Numbered from the stretch's first letter, positions 1-9,261 are shown. The stretch is 64,000 nt of DNA from Nostoc sp. ATCC 53789 (GCF_009873495.1 NZ_CP046703.1:5360501-5424500), one strand, 5' to 3'. Made by a program: numbers and translations. The notes: generated from the sequence alone by a model not told the origin.

Positions 1-1110
1 GCCCATCACTTGCCGTAAGTCATAAATTAACTTTTGTGGCTTAATCGGAAATCCGTCATCATGGGCATACTGTTCATAATCAGCCCGAATATCTGACCTT
101 AAGCTGATAGCAAAAGGATCGGGTTTACCTTGTCTGTCTGCTAATTTTAGAATTTCATAGAGGGAATCTGAAATATCTCCCACGACTTCGGCGTTAGGAA
201 TATAACTACTATCAATTTCCGCCGGACTTACCCCAATATGCACAATCGGAATTTCACCATTCCGATTCCATTTTTTGGGGGAAAACTCAATCAAATCATA
301 GCCGATCGCAATTACTAAATCTGTGTTATCAAAACCGCAGGTAATGAAGTCTCTTTGCTGTAATCCCACTGACCACAAAGCCAATTGATGTGTGTAGGGA
401 ATCACACCTTTACCCATGAAGGTATTAGCAACAGGTATATTCAGCAAAGTTGCAAATTGCGTTACGGCATCACTGGCATGAGCGCGAATTGCCCCATTTC
501 CAACTAATATTAATGGGTTAACTGCTTGGCAAATTGCGGCTGCTGCTGCCCGAATGCTAGCAAAAGATGCATAAGTTTTTTCGCTATTATCCTTACGCAA
601 AGGTTTGCCTTCGACAGGCATAGCAGCAATATTTTCTGGTAAATCGATGTGAACTGCACCGGGTTTTTCGGATTGCGATCGCTTAAATGCTTTCCGTACT
701 ACTTCTGGTGTAATACTCGGTCGCACAATCTGCTTATTCCACTTGGTAACAGGTGCAAACATTGCCACCAAATCTAAATATTGATGGGATTCGATGTGCA
801 TTCTATCTGTTCCCACTTGACCAGTAATTGCCACTAAAGGCGCACCATCGAGGTTAGCATCTGCTACCCCAGTCATCAAGTTGGTTGCCCCAGGGCCAAG
901 AGTAGAAAGACACACCCCTGCTTTTCCTGTTAAACGTCCGTAGACATCGGCCATGAATGCTGCACCCTGTTCATGACGAGTTGTAATAAATTTAATCGAA
1001 GAATGTTTTAGCGCTTCCAAAACATGCAGGTTTTCTTCGCCAGGGAGTCCAAAAATATATTGCACTCCTTCATTTTCTAGGCACTGCACCAATAATTCTG
1101 CTGTATTCAT
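1..1110 (-). CDS. 2-oxoglutarate decarboxylase (TPP enzyme of the acetolactate synthase fold), 3' end outside window
   Basis: The reverse strand reads open from an ATG at 1110 to the window edge (370 codons), so the C-terminal part is missing. It begins MNTAELLVQCLENEG and shows the N-terminal TPP-enzyme signature: FGLPGEEN, the cofactor-activating Glu in TRHEQGAAFMADVYGR, then STLGPGATNL and AITGQV, followed by the central domain (LILVGNGAIR). Automatic pipelines would call this acetolactate synthase. In cyanobacteria, however, a gene of this type beside a succinic-semialdehyde dehydrogenase gene is known to encode 2-oxoglutarate decarboxylase, which makes succinic semialdehyde and lets the TCA cycle bypass 2-oxoglutarate dehydrogenase. 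The dehydrogenase lies 114 bp upstream on the same strand, so co-transcription is likely. The specific function is inferred from context; the TPP-enzyme family is clear. Confidence 0.8.
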   Translation of the reverse strand, partial: MNTAELLVQCLENEGVQYIFGLPGEENLHVLEALKHSSIKFITTRHEQGAAFMADVYGRLTGKAGVCLSTLGPGATNLMTGVADANLDGAPLVAITGQVGTDRMHIESHQYLDLVAMFAPVTKWNKQIVRPSITPEVVRKAFKRSQSEKPGAVHIDLPENIAAMPVEGKPLRKDNSEKTYASFASIRAAAAAICQAVNPLILVGNGAIRAHASDAVTQFATLLNIPVANTFMGKGVIPYTHQLALWSVGLQQRDFITCGFDNTDLVIAIGYDLIEFSPKKWNRNGEIPIVHIGVSPAEIDSSYIPNAEVVGDISDSLYEILKLADRQGKPDPFAISLRSDIRADYEQYAHDDGFPIKPQKLIYDLRQVMG

Positions 1111-1155
1111 TTTATTTCCCGACAACTCTATTAACGAATAAGACTTTTGTTTTTT

Positions 1156-1224
1156 GTCATTAGTCATTTGTCCTTTGTCCTTTGTCCTTTGACCAATGAC
1201 CAATGACCAATGACCAATGACCAA
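1156..1224. repeat. Heptanucleotide tandem repeats (STRR)
   Basis: The stretch is built from 7-bp units: copies of TTTGTCC, then copies of CCAATGA, preceded by TTAGTCAT. The two unit types are partly complementary, so the transcript could fold into a hairpin. It fills most of the gap between the two TCA-bypass genes. Repeats of this kind are typical of heterocystous cyanobacteria. Confidence 0.85.
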
Positions 1225-2592
1225 TCATTTAACCCACACGGTTTTCACATTGACAAACTCATGTATACCTTGGATGCTCAATTCTCTGCCATATCCAGAA
1301 CGCTTAGTACCACCAAAGGGCAACCGAGGATCGGATTTGACCATACTGTTGATAAATACTGCACCTGCTTCGATTTCCTCAACCAAGCGATCGCATTCTT
1401 GGTCATTCGTTGTCCAAGCGCTTGCACCTAATCCAAAGGGACTGTCATTAGCGAGTTTAATGGCAGCATCGATATCAGGAACCCGGAATAACAAGGCTAC
1501 TGGGCCAAAGAATTCTTCTTTTGCAATTGGTGTGTCAGGCGGGATATCTATGATAATCGTTGGCGGATAAAAGTTCCCTGGACGATCTGATAAAGGATGT
1601 CCGCCGGTGAGGACTTTACCACCACTTTTGGTAGCAGCTTGCACTTGTTGATCTAAATCCTGGAGAATACCAGGTGTTGCCAGTGGGCCTAAATCGGTAT
1701 CCGGTTGCATAGGATCGCCTACTTTTAGCGCCTCGAATTTTTCTAAAAGCAATTTTTCAAATTGATCTGCGATCGCTTCTGCGACAATAAAACGTTTCGC
1801 TGCAATACATGATTGCCCGTTATTCAACATCCGTGCTGTAGTAGCTGTGACAACTGCTGTCTCTAAGTCAGCACTTTCTAACACAATAAATGGATCGCTT
1901 CCTCCCAATTCCAAAACGGTTTTTTTAATTTGTTTGCCGGCGGCGACAGCGAGGGATATACCTGCTGGTTCGCTTCCAGTTAAGGTGGCAGCTTTTACGC
2001 GGTCATCAGCTATTAAATCGGCAACTTTGGCAGCGCCTATTAATAGAGTTTGAAACGCACCTTCAGGAAAACCCGCGCGTCGGATAATATCTTCAATTGC
2101 CAAGGCGCACTGCGGCACGTTGGAAGCGTGTTTGAGTAAGCCGACATTTCCCGCCATTAATGCTGGTGCAGCAAAGCGGAACACTTGCCAAAAGGGGAAA
2201 TTCCACGGCATCACCGCGAGAATTGCACCCATTGGTTGATAACGTACAAAACTCTGGCTGGCATCAGTTTTTACACTGACATCAGCCAAAAAAGCCGGGG
2301 CGTGTTCAGCATAGTAGCGACAGACGGCGGCGCATTTTTCGACTTCTGCGATCGCAGCTTTAAATGGCTTACCCATTTCTAGAGTCATTAACTTAGCAAA
2401 TTCTGCTTTGTCTTGCTCTAAAATATCAGCAGCCTTTTGTAGCCATTGCGATCGTTCAGAAAAATCAGTCTGACGATACTTTTCAAAAGTCTGATTTGCC
2501 AAATCGAGTTTAGCAAAAATTTCTGTATCATTGAGCGCCTCAAAAGTTTTGAGCGTCTCCCCAGTGGCGGGATTGATGGTAGCGATCGCCAT
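1225..2592 (-). CDS. gabD: Succinate-semialdehyde dehydrogenase, NAD(P)+-dependent
   Basis: The 455-aa protein is a standard-length aldehyde dehydrogenase oxidising succinic semialdehyde to succinate. Visible family motifs are the catalytic Glu in TVLELGGSDPF, the catalytic Cys in NNGQSCIAAKR, the cofactor-domain segment MPWNFPFWQVFR and the C-terminal FGGTKRSGYGREL. The start MAIATINPATGE is typical of the short SSADH class. It is the first gene of a likely two-gene unit with the downstream TPP-dependent decarboxylase; together they convert 2-oxoglutarate to succinate without a CoA intermediate, the cyanobacterial TCA bypass. Substrate choice rests on that pairing and on overall resemblance. 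A general aldehyde dehydrogenase role cannot be excluded from sequence alone. Confidence 0.88.
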   Translation of the reverse strand: MAIATINPATGETLKTFEALNDTEIFAKLDLANQTFEKYRQTDFSERSQWLQKAADILEQDKAEFAKLMTLEMGKPFKAAIAEVEKCAAVCRYYAEHAPAFLADVSVKTDASQSFVRYQPMGAILAVMPWNFPFWQVFRFAAPALMAGNVGLLKHASNVPQCALAIEDIIRRAGFPEGAFQTLLIGAAKVADLIADDRVKAATLTGSEPAGISLAVAAGKQIKKTVLELGGSDPFIVLESADLETAVVTATTARMLNNGQSCIAAKRFIVAEAIADQFEKLLLEKFEALKVGDPMQPDTDLGPLATPGILQDLDQQVQAATKSGGKVLTGGHPLSDRPGNFYPPTIIIDIPPDTPIAKEEFFGPVALLFRVPDIDAAIKLANDSPFGLGASAWTTNDQECDRLVEEIEAGAVFINSMVKSDPRLPFGGTKRSGYGRELSIQGIHEFVNVKTVWVK

Positions 2593-2770
2593 TACCTGAC
2601 CTCCCGTTAAAAAATAGCTTCAGGTAGGCTTCCTAGTGTTACACAGATCAATTCTGGAAGCTACACCCAAATTTTAGTCTTTTAACCAAGAATTAGTCGC
2701 TTAATATTACAATTTTGCAATTAATTTTGAAATAAAAGATACAACTTAACTACGTATTTATCTTGAGAAA

Positions 2771-2880
2771 TTAGTCATTCGTTATTAGTCATTTGTTAAT
2801 TGGTTTTCCAATACCCATACCCAATACTTATCTACGAGAGACTGCGCCATCGACAATGACAAATGACAAATGACAAATGA
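2771..2880. repeat. STRR heptamers plus a small dispersed repeat
   Basis: TTAGTCAT-type heptamers on the left and ACAAATG-type heptamers on the right flank a short element containing CTACGAGAGACTGCGCCATCG. That core belongs to the same family as the copy near 33400. The repeats run right up to the stop codon of the adenylate cyclase gene. The remaining gap up to the dehydrogenase start is AT-rich with nothing else recognised. Confidence 0.75.
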
Positions 2881-4521
2881 CTAATAGCCAATAATTGTTG
2901 GCACTTGCTGCAAATTTGTCTGATAAACCTTAACTAATCGATCAATACCTTTGAAACGATAGTCTCCCATTTCTTGGAAGTCTTCAGGTAGTGAAAGCAT
3001 TTTATGAGTGGCTTGACTAATCACACATTCACTAGGGGGACAAACTGCTTCCATCCGAGCAGCAAGATTAATCGTCGCGCCTAATGCCGTATAATCTACC
3101 CTTTGGGAACTACCGACATCTCCCACAACAGCCTTACCGCTATTGATAGCAATCCGTAATTGCAGGGGTTCGTGCCAAAAACCATTGGCATTTAAATGTT
3201 CGAGACGAGTGAGCATTCCTTTGGCAGCAGTAACAGCGCGATCGGCGTGATCTGCTTGCGGTTCTGGAGCGCCAAAAAATGCCATAATACAATCGCCAAT
3301 ATATTTATCTAAAGTGCCGCCGCAAGTAAACACTTCTTTTAGCATTTCTTCAAATAAATTATTTAATAGTTGAGCGATCGCAGTTGGTGTTAACCGTTCA
3401 GAAATTGCTGTAAAACCTACTAAATCTGCAAATAAGATACTGATTTCGCTCTCGGCTGGTGCTAAACGGCCACCCGGTAATCCGCCTACAGAAATCAACT
3501 GCTGCACAACTGCTGGAGAATGATAGCGTTCTAATCGGTGACGAATCATCTCTTCAGTTTTGAGTTTCTCTACCAATAGCCAACGCTGCACACTCGAAGC
3601 TACAAGGTTTGCTAAAGCCGAAAAAAAGCTGAGTTCTTCCTCGCCTTCATTTGCCCAATGGTAAGAAGAAAGATTGGCATCGGCATAGAGTACGCCTACA
3701 ACTTTATTTTCATCCCATAAAGGCACTGCCATCGCGCTACGAATGCCTTTGACTAAAATACTCTGTTCACTAGCAAACCGTTCATCCTGATGGGTATCGG
3801 CGGTTTGAATCACAACTTTTTCGTCAAATACCTTTTGACAGATACTCCGACTGATCCAACTTCCATCTGAGGGTAGATGTTTTTGTTGGGAAATATTTCT
3901 CGTAGCTGCGTTCACTAACTCTAATTGACCGCAACCATTAACATCAATTAATAGTCCCAAGCGATCAATACTATCAAGGTAACGAAAAACTACTTGCTGC
4001 ACTTGAGAAAAAATTTCTTCTATAGATGCCGCTGCACAGAGATTTTTCGCTATGTCCACTAAGTCTTTGAGACGGGCAATGGTTTTGTCCTTATTGCTGA
4101 TATTCCCATCCTTGCTATCAGCTGCAATCCATTGCTGTTGTAATTGTTCGACATTGTGCAGAATTGTTCTCTGCTCATTATTTTCCGAACTTGCGTGATA
4201 CTCAGATATCGATTGAGCAACAGCGCTTGTGAGCATTACTACCAGGCTAACATTGCCCAACCAAACGATATCACCATGATGCAACTCTTGGGGACAGTTA
4301 ATCAGATATTTATTGACTTGCGTCCCGTTTTTGCTGCCCAGATCCTCAATAGTCCACACACCGTCTGCTGTTTTCATCAGGCGAGCATGGTTGCGGGAGA
4401 CTCCAGCAAAAGGTAAGTACAAGTTACATTCCGGCAAACGACCAATTGTGAATATACCTTGATCGACTGCGATCGTTGTCTCCGTATCTCCCTCTTTTAG
4501 GCGTAGCGTGAGTTCAGTCAT
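2881..4521 (-). CDS. Adenylate cyclase with FHA and GAF domains (class III)
   Basis: The 546-aa soluble protein has an N-terminal FHA phosphopeptide-binding domain (about 5-100; GRLPECN, SRNHARL, LGSKNGT), a GAF domain (about 150-310; AVPLWDENKVVGVLYAD) and a C-terminal class III cyclase domain (about 355-535). Both metal-binding aspartates are present (D366 in FADLVGFT, D410 in DKYIGD). The purine-selecting pair is Lys406 and Thr478 (DYTALG), the adenine-type combination seen in cyanobacterial CyaB cyclases. The transition-state residues N485 and R489 are also present (ATINLAAR). It should therefore make cAMP rather than cGMP. The FHA domain suggests input from a Ser/Thr kinase and the GAF domain a small-molecule or redox signal. 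Crp-family regulators at 61.6-64 kb are possible but unproven partners. Confidence 0.93.
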   Translation of the reverse strand: MTELTLRLKEGDTETTIAVDQGIFTIGRLPECNLYLPFAGVSRNHARLMKTADGVWTIEDLGSKNGTQVNKYLINCPQELHHGDIVWLGNVSLVVMLTSAVAQSISEYHASSENNEQRTILHNVEQLQQQWIAADSKDGNISNKDKTIARLKDLVDIAKNLCAAASIEEIFSQVQQVVFRYLDSIDRLGLLIDVNGCGQLELVNAATRNISQQKHLPSDGSWISRSICQKVFDEKVVIQTADTHQDERFASEQSILVKGIRSAMAVPLWDENKVVGVLYADANLSSYHWANEGEEELSFFSALANLVASSVQRWLLVEKLKTEEMIRHRLERYHSPAVVQQLISVGGLPGGRLAPAESEISILFADLVGFTAISERLTPTAIAQLLNNLFEEMLKEVFTCGGTLDKYIGDCIMAFFGAPEPQADHADRAVTAAKGMLTRLEHLNANGFWHEPLQLRIAINSGKAVVGDVGSSQRVDYTALGATINLAARMEAVCPPSECVISQATHKMLSLPEDFQEMGDYRFKGIDRLVKVYQTNLQQVPTIIGY

Positions 4522-5089
4522 GAATGTGATCCATCAAAGCTAGAGGTGCAAGCAACTCTCAGGTAAGTTCTACCCTATAGGTTAACCTCGCCTTTTCTTT
4601 ATGACACTGTTAACTGCATTCCGACAACTGTATGTGACAGATATTACATTGAATCAGGCTATTTTGCTGGAGGTTTGTAGGATTTCCGCAAAATATCTGT
4701 CAAACTCTCGTTTCTCCGTGTCGTGCTAGTCGCTACAACGCAGAGGCTAGCGTCAAAAGGATTTCCCCCATGAGCGACTGATTTAATTGGGCGGTAATTC
4801 TAAACTAATGTGCTTCTCCCCTGGCTGGACAGTACTTTCAGGCTTGGGTTTCAATCATACTACTCAATCGCTACTCAAAAGCACCATCTTTAACCACATT
4901 TTTCGCGATCGCAAGCAAGCATCGCCCTAATCAAATGCTACTCATTCATTAGTGCCCATGTGGACTAAATATAATGTGACGAAAAGGGAATTTCGCAATG
5001 CCGCACCTGAATCCTTTACACAAGAGTCATTTTTTTACCCCTAAGAGACTGTCATGCCCAAACGCAAACACATATCTGCAATTGTACTT

Positions 5090-5245
5090 ATCTTAACGTG
5101 AGTTCGATGAACCTCTCCCTCCCAGCCTCCCTCTCCGAAACGGAAAGCGAGGAGCAACGAAAAATTCAGCTTTTTGCTCCCCTCTCCGTGTCGGAGAGGG
5201 GTTGGGGGAGAGGTCAAATAAGACTTGTCGAACTCACGTTATCTT
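5090..5245. mobile_element. MITE-like palindromic element with 5-bp target duplication
   Basis: Perfect 13-bp terminal inverted repeats (AACGTGAGTTCGA at 5095-5107 and its complement at 5228-5240) enclose an inner imperfect palindrome rich in CCTCTCC / GGAGAGG. ATCTT directly precedes the left end (5090-5094) and directly follows the right end (5241-5245), a likely target-site duplication. There is no coding capacity. The rest of the 4522-5425 gap is unannotated: it contains one SDR-like fragment near 4735-4760 (CGCAGAGGCTAGCG) and no convincing gene. Confidence 0.75.
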
Positions 5246-5425
5246 AATTTTAAGTTTGGTGTTTGTATGGTTCTTGGAAACTTTTGGTGATGATGAAAGA
5301 TGGACTTACACTAAACGCTGTAGGGACAATTGATGAATTGCTCATACCTGAAAATCAGAGTTTTGGCTATTGTTTGTGTAAGCCCTCATCAAGTAGTCGA
5401 TGAAATTTTATAAAGTATTGATCCA

Positions 5426-6619
5426 ATGAATTCACCTTCCGCGCATCCGCTAATTGATGAGGTGACATTAACGACCGTTGTCCGTCGTATACTCGACAGT
5501 AAAACTGCCACTTTGGGCGAATGGCACTCCGAAGCGATCGCTCACCATATTGTTAATAACGTTACAGCCGGTTTGCAGCGCATTACTGGTATTGCTAACA
5601 ATGGCAGCGAACAATTATCTTGGTCGGTAATTCTGAAGATTTTGCACCTACAACCAGAAAATGCTGGCTCTATTTTCAATTCCTCTAAAGACCCCACACA
5701 CTGGAATTACTGGCAGCGTGAGGCGTTGATATATACGTCAGGAATCCTCAATAATTTGACTGACGACTTAGTAGCCCCCCGTTGTTTCGCGGTTACAGAA
5801 CCGTCTCCTAATGTCGTCTGGCTGTGGCTAGAGGATATTCAGGGCAGTCCCGGCACTATTTGGCCCCTGGAGCGCTTTGGTGTGGCAGCCCGTCACCTTG
5901 GCTATTTACAAGGCAGCTATGTAATGGCGCAATTATTGCCTTCTGAGCTTTGGCTGAGTCGTGACTGGCATCGAGCATGGGTATCTAATATCGATAGTAC
6001 TGCTTTAGAAGCGTTGCGAGAACCTGCTGTATGGCAGCACCCGCTATTAAAACAGATATTTTCCCCAGATATCGGCGATCGCGTCATGGACTTGTGGAGC
6101 GATCGCTATATCCTTCTCGATGCTGTGGACAAAGCACCCCATACACTCTGCCACTTTGATATTACGCCCAACAACTTGTTTTCTCGACGTAACGCAGATG
6201 GCAATGACCAGACTGTTCTCATCGATTGGTCTTTTGTTGGCTATGGTGTCTTGGGAGAAGACATCATAAATTTGGTGCTGGACAGCGTTTTCTTGTTGTT
6301 CGTCGATAGTTCATCACTGATACTCTTGGAAAAACTTGTGCTTGAGGGTTACTTAACGGGGTTGCGTTCTGCTGGGTGGAATGGGGATGAACGTGTTGTG
6401 CGCTTTACTTATGCTGCTTTCGCGGCACTTCATTTTGGTCTAATCGCAGGGAGGCTGTTAAAGCTAGTGCAAAACGAATCTCGTCATAGCTGGCTAGAGC
6501 AACGCTTTGGGCGAACTTTTGACGAGATTATCACATCAAGAGCGATCGCTATTACTCATGGATTAGAATTGGCAGACGAAGCCAGATTATTGCTTCCTTC
6601 GCTTTTTGTAATTAAGTAA
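5426..6619 (+). CDS. APH/choline-kinase-fold phosphotransferase, substrate unknown
   Basis: The 397-aa protein has the signature of the aminoglycoside phosphotransferase / choline kinase superfamily: the catalytic Brenner loop HFDITPNN (H243, D245, N250), followed about 20 residues later by the metal-binding VLIDWS and an acidic GEDIINL segment. The N-terminal lobe is less conserved but contains a plausible beta-strand stretch (LSWSVILKILHL). Such proteins phosphorylate small molecules with a hydroxyl or amino group; nothing here identifies the substrate. It stands alone, with a MITE-containing gap upstream and an insertion-sequence cluster starting 40 bp downstream, so no operon context helps. 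Antibiotic resistance should not be assumed. Confidence 0.7.
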   Translation: MNSPSAHPLIDEVTLTTVVRRILDSKTATLGEWHSEAIAHHIVNNVTAGLQRITGIANNGSEQLSWSVILKILHLQPENAGSIFNSSKDPTHWNYWQREALIYTSGILNNLTDDLVAPRCFAVTEPSPNVVWLWLEDIQGSPGTIWPLERFGVAARHLGYLQGSYVMAQLLPSELWLSRDWHRAWVSNIDSTALEALREPAVWQHPLLKQIFSPDIGDRVMDLWSDRYILLDAVDKAPHTLCHFDITPNNLFSRRNADGNDQTVLIDWSFVGYGVLGEDIINLVLDSVFLLFVDSSSLILLEKLVLEGYLTGLRSAGWNGDERVVRFTYAAFAALHFGLIAGRLLKLVQNESRHSWLEQRFGRTFDEIITSRAIAITHGLELADEARLLLPSLFVIK

Positions 6620-6744
6620 GTTGGCGTTAAAAAAACTAAGTATGTTACGAAACGTAAATAACCTGAGTTCGGGTTAAAGATAAGGAGGTAAAAGCCACTC
6701 CAGTTGAAGGCTAGGTTTCTTAGGTTGATGACAATAAGCGATTA

Positions 6745-6866
6745 GGGATTTCCAAGAAATAAATTATCCAAATAAACAAACCACAGAGACGCAGAGAACA
6801 CAGAGTGAAGGGAAATAGAGAGAATTTTGCTATCGACTTTGGGATATTTTTTTATTTGGAAGTCCC
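6745..6866. mobile_element. 122-bp MITE with ~29-bp inverted repeats
   Basis: The left arm begins GGGATTTCCAAGAAATAAAT and the right arm is the complement of GGGACTTCCAAATAAAAAAA; both then continue toward TCCAAA. The arms enclose a core with CACAGAGACGCAGAGAACAC, a motif often seen dispersed in cyanobacterial genomes. TTA (or TA) flanks both sides, and removing the element plus one TTA restores the IS982 transposase C-terminus in frame. TA-type duplication suggests mobilisation by an IS630/Tc1-type transposase. A related solitary arm (GGAAGTCCCT) occurs near 26970. Confidence 0.82.
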
Positions 6867-7606
6867 TTAATCCGCAAAGAACGTTAACGCAAAAATTAAC
6901 GGGGCTTCGGTGTCTGGAATGTTCAATCTGAGAAATGTTCTTGAGTTGGTCGTTAATCGTCTCAATAATTGAGCGTTTACGGGACAAAAGCTTGTCATGA
7001 AGACGCATTAGCTTATTCTTCATATTGCGACGGGGTTTGGCAAAAAATTCAATTCCGAAGTCTTGTAAAAGTTGAGAAGCGAGTTTTTGGGAAACATAAC
7101 CTCTATCGGCAAAGATTTTGCCAAACAGACCACTCAGTAAATCGGGTACTGGCTGACGGTCATCAACATTACCAGGAGTCAGAGATACATTTAAGAGTTG
7201 ACCAAACTCATTGACGACCAGATGCAGCTTAAAACCAAAAAACCAATCCACATAAGTCTTGCCACGGGCGGCTAAACCTTCAAAAACCTTATGCCTAGAA
7301 ATACGACGATTATGACATACCTTCAAACAAGTTGAATCGATAAAACCGATACCCGTACATTGTCCAAAACAATGCTTCAGATAGACACACAAAGGTATCA
7401 AGGTTGATGGCATCCATTCAATAAATCGTTGATAAGAAGGAAGACCTGGAAACGCAGAACTCCACTGCTGTTTTACTTGATTTAAATAAAAATGCTTGAA
7501 ATTCCGGTAGTGATTTTGATGAAAAGCGATGATAATTGTCATGATTTCACTTAAACATAAGCTTTTACCACGGACACGTTTTATTCCTCCATGATTTAAC
7601 AATTTT

Positions 7607-9042
7607 GGTTCTTCCGGTGCTTTTATGGTGATTACTAAATTTTAGTAAATTTTATTAACTACATTTTAATGATATTTATCCTTAAAACATAGACTGTGTA
7701 AGCATTGTAGCAGTTTCACGTATACTGAAATAATCCAAATAGCATGATTTATACTATAACACAGTAAAAATTAAGGCTTTCACGCAGTGTGCCGTAGGTA
7801 TCGCTATGAAATTTACTGTAGAGCAAATCCTGAATCTGCCCGATATGAAAGTATTAGATTTTCAAGAAATTGAAGGGGAAGAAATAATTATAACGATAGA
7901 AAAAAGCGTTAACTATTCGACTTGCCCATCTTGTGGGCAAAATACTCAGAGTATACATCAAAATCATTGGCGGATGATTCATGATTTATCTTGGAGTAAA
8001 AAGCCAGTACTCTTAAAAATAAATCGTCGCCAGTTCAAATGTCATAAATGTAAAAAAGTCTTTAGTGAGAAATTGGATTTTGTAGATAAAAGTAAAGGAT
8101 ATACAAAAAGATTAGCAACAGACATAGTACAACAAGTATTAAATAGTAATATTCATAGTGTTGCCGAAAGGAATGGATTGAGTGATGAAGAAGTAGAATC
8201 AATGTTAAAAAAGCAAGCTTCACAAATATTAAATATTAATCTAAGCCAGGTAAAAAAGTTAGGTATAGATGAAATAGCTTTAGTTAAAGGTCAAGGAAAC
8301 TACTTAGCAGTATTAGTGGATTTAGATACTCATAAGCCAATTGAAATAGTGCAATCACGACGAATAGAAGATATCCGTGAAGTAATTGCTGGCTGGGGAT
8401 TTGAAGTACTTAATCAAATAGAATAAGTGAGTATTGATCTCTGGTCGCCTTATAAAAGCTTAGTAGAAGATTTAATGCCAAATGCTAACATAACTGCTGA
8501 CAGGTTTCATGTGATGAAACAAGTAAATGATGAATTAGATCGGATGCGTAAAACTGAGAAGAAAGCAGCAATGTCGTTAGAAGATAAATCCGAAAAATCT
8601 CGCCAACTAGAGGCATTAACTAAAAGCAAATATAGTTTAATTAAAAATGAAGATTCTTTAAACGAAAAGCAAAAATCAAAATTAAACTCCGTGTTATAGG
8701 TGTCGCCGACTCTGGCTAAAATGCACGCACTTAAAGAACAATTCCGCCAGATATTTGAAACCACTAAATCTTGGGGAGATAGCATAACACAATTATTAGA
8801 TTGGATGTATGATGCACGTTCATACTTTCCGAAAAGTCTAGGGACAATGGTGAGATGGTTTGGGGAAATAGTCGGTTATTTTGATGGCAGAACTACCAGT
8901 GGTACTGTAGAAGGAATTAATAATAAACTCAAGTTAATTAAAAGACTTGGGTATGGCTTTCGGAATTTTAGCAATTTTCGATTACGCAGTTTATTAAACT
9001 GGCACTTTTCTATTAATTCTCCATAAAAGTAACGGATGAACC
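7607..9042 (+). mobile_element. ISL3-family insertion sequence inserted into IS982
   Basis: The element is 1436 bp. Its 22-bp terminal inverted repeats differ at three positions; each begins GGTTC and ends CTTTTATGG when read inward. The 8-bp sequence ACAATTTT flanks it at 7599-7606 and 9043-9050, the duplication length expected for ISL3 elements. It carries a single transposase frame on the plus strand, opposite to the host IS982 gene. Confidence 0.93.
7806..9026 (+). pseudogene. ISL3-family transposase with two in-frame stop codons
   Basis: One continuous frame would encode about 406 aa. It starts MKFTVEQILNLPDMKV and has the N-terminal zinc-binding pairs CPSCG and CHKC, the LGIDEIAL motif, then SIDLWSPYKSL, TADRFHVMKQ and the C-terminal GTVEGINNKLKLIKR typical of ISL3 DDE enzymes. 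Translation is cut by TAA at 8424-8426 and TAG at 8697-8699. Both stops occupy positions where related transposases commonly have Glu, so single G-to-T changes (GAA to TAA, GAG to TAG) explain them. The element is therefore probably not autonomous now. No frameshift was seen. Confidence 0.88.
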
Positions 9043-9208
9043 ACAATTTTTTGTGCCATTGCGCTTCAAACGCTTTACAGAAATCATCTACATGACAGAA
9101 CAAAGCATCTAAACTAAACATAGGACAGGCTGCTGGATTTGTTGTTATTTTCAGCTTACTACCTGTCCTTTTCCTTATCCCGAACTCAGGTTAAATACGC
9201 TTAAAACC

Positions 9209-9242
9209 CTTACTAATGACCAATGACAAAGGACAAATGACA
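9209..9242. repeat. STRR heptamers between two insertion sequences
   Basis: ACTAATGACCAATGAC followed by AAAGGACAAATGAC forms a short run of the genome's typical 7-bp units. It lies in the narrow strip between the IS982 right end and the IS630 left end. Confidence 0.65.
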
Positions 9243-9261
9243 GCCTTAGTACAGCTTTGCA

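Larger units (their letters stand above)
6674..9121 (-). pseudogene. IS982-family transposase, split into three pieces
   Basis: The N-terminus (25 codons, MFSLDALFCHVDDF...QWHKK) is at 9121-9047. The coding sequence continues after the ISL3 insertion at 7602 with LLNHGGIKRVRGKSLCLSE and the DDE core (GFIDSTCLKVCHN, FADRGYVS, KPRRNMKNK). At 6867 it is interrupted again by a 122-bp MITE. Beyond the MITE the frame resumes as LIAYCHQPKKPSLQLEWLL and stops at 6674. Removing both insertions with their duplications restores a continuous reading frame of 292 aa. As it stands the middle and C-terminal parts are read through MITE sequence to a stop at 6742, so the transposase should be inactive. Confidence 0.88.
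6661..9191 (-). mobile_element. IS982-family insertion sequence, disrupted by two later insertions
   Basis: The element is bounded by inverted ends AACCTGAGTTCGGG (near 6660-6673) and CCCGAACTCAGGTT (9179-9192). TAAATA is duplicated immediately outside (6655-6660 and 9192-9197). The transposase gene is split by an ISL3 element (7607-9042) and a MITE (6745-6866). Subtracting both insertions and one copy of each target duplication leaves 962 bp, a normal IS982 size. This is the oldest layer of a three-layer nest. Confidence 0.88.

Noticed and set aside
1..1110. Label acetolactate synthase large subunit (ilvB)
   Set aside because: Genomic pairing with succinate-semialdehyde dehydrogenase favours 2-oxoglutarate decarboxylase; no ilvN is adjacent.
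5426..6619. Aminoglycoside resistance gene
   Set aside because: Only the general kinase-fold motifs are present; the family covers many substrates and no resistance context exists.
7806..9026. Programmed stop-codon readthrough in the ISL3 transposase
   Set aside because: No readthrough context or downstream structure was seen; two independent nonsense mutations in a dispensable gene are simpler.
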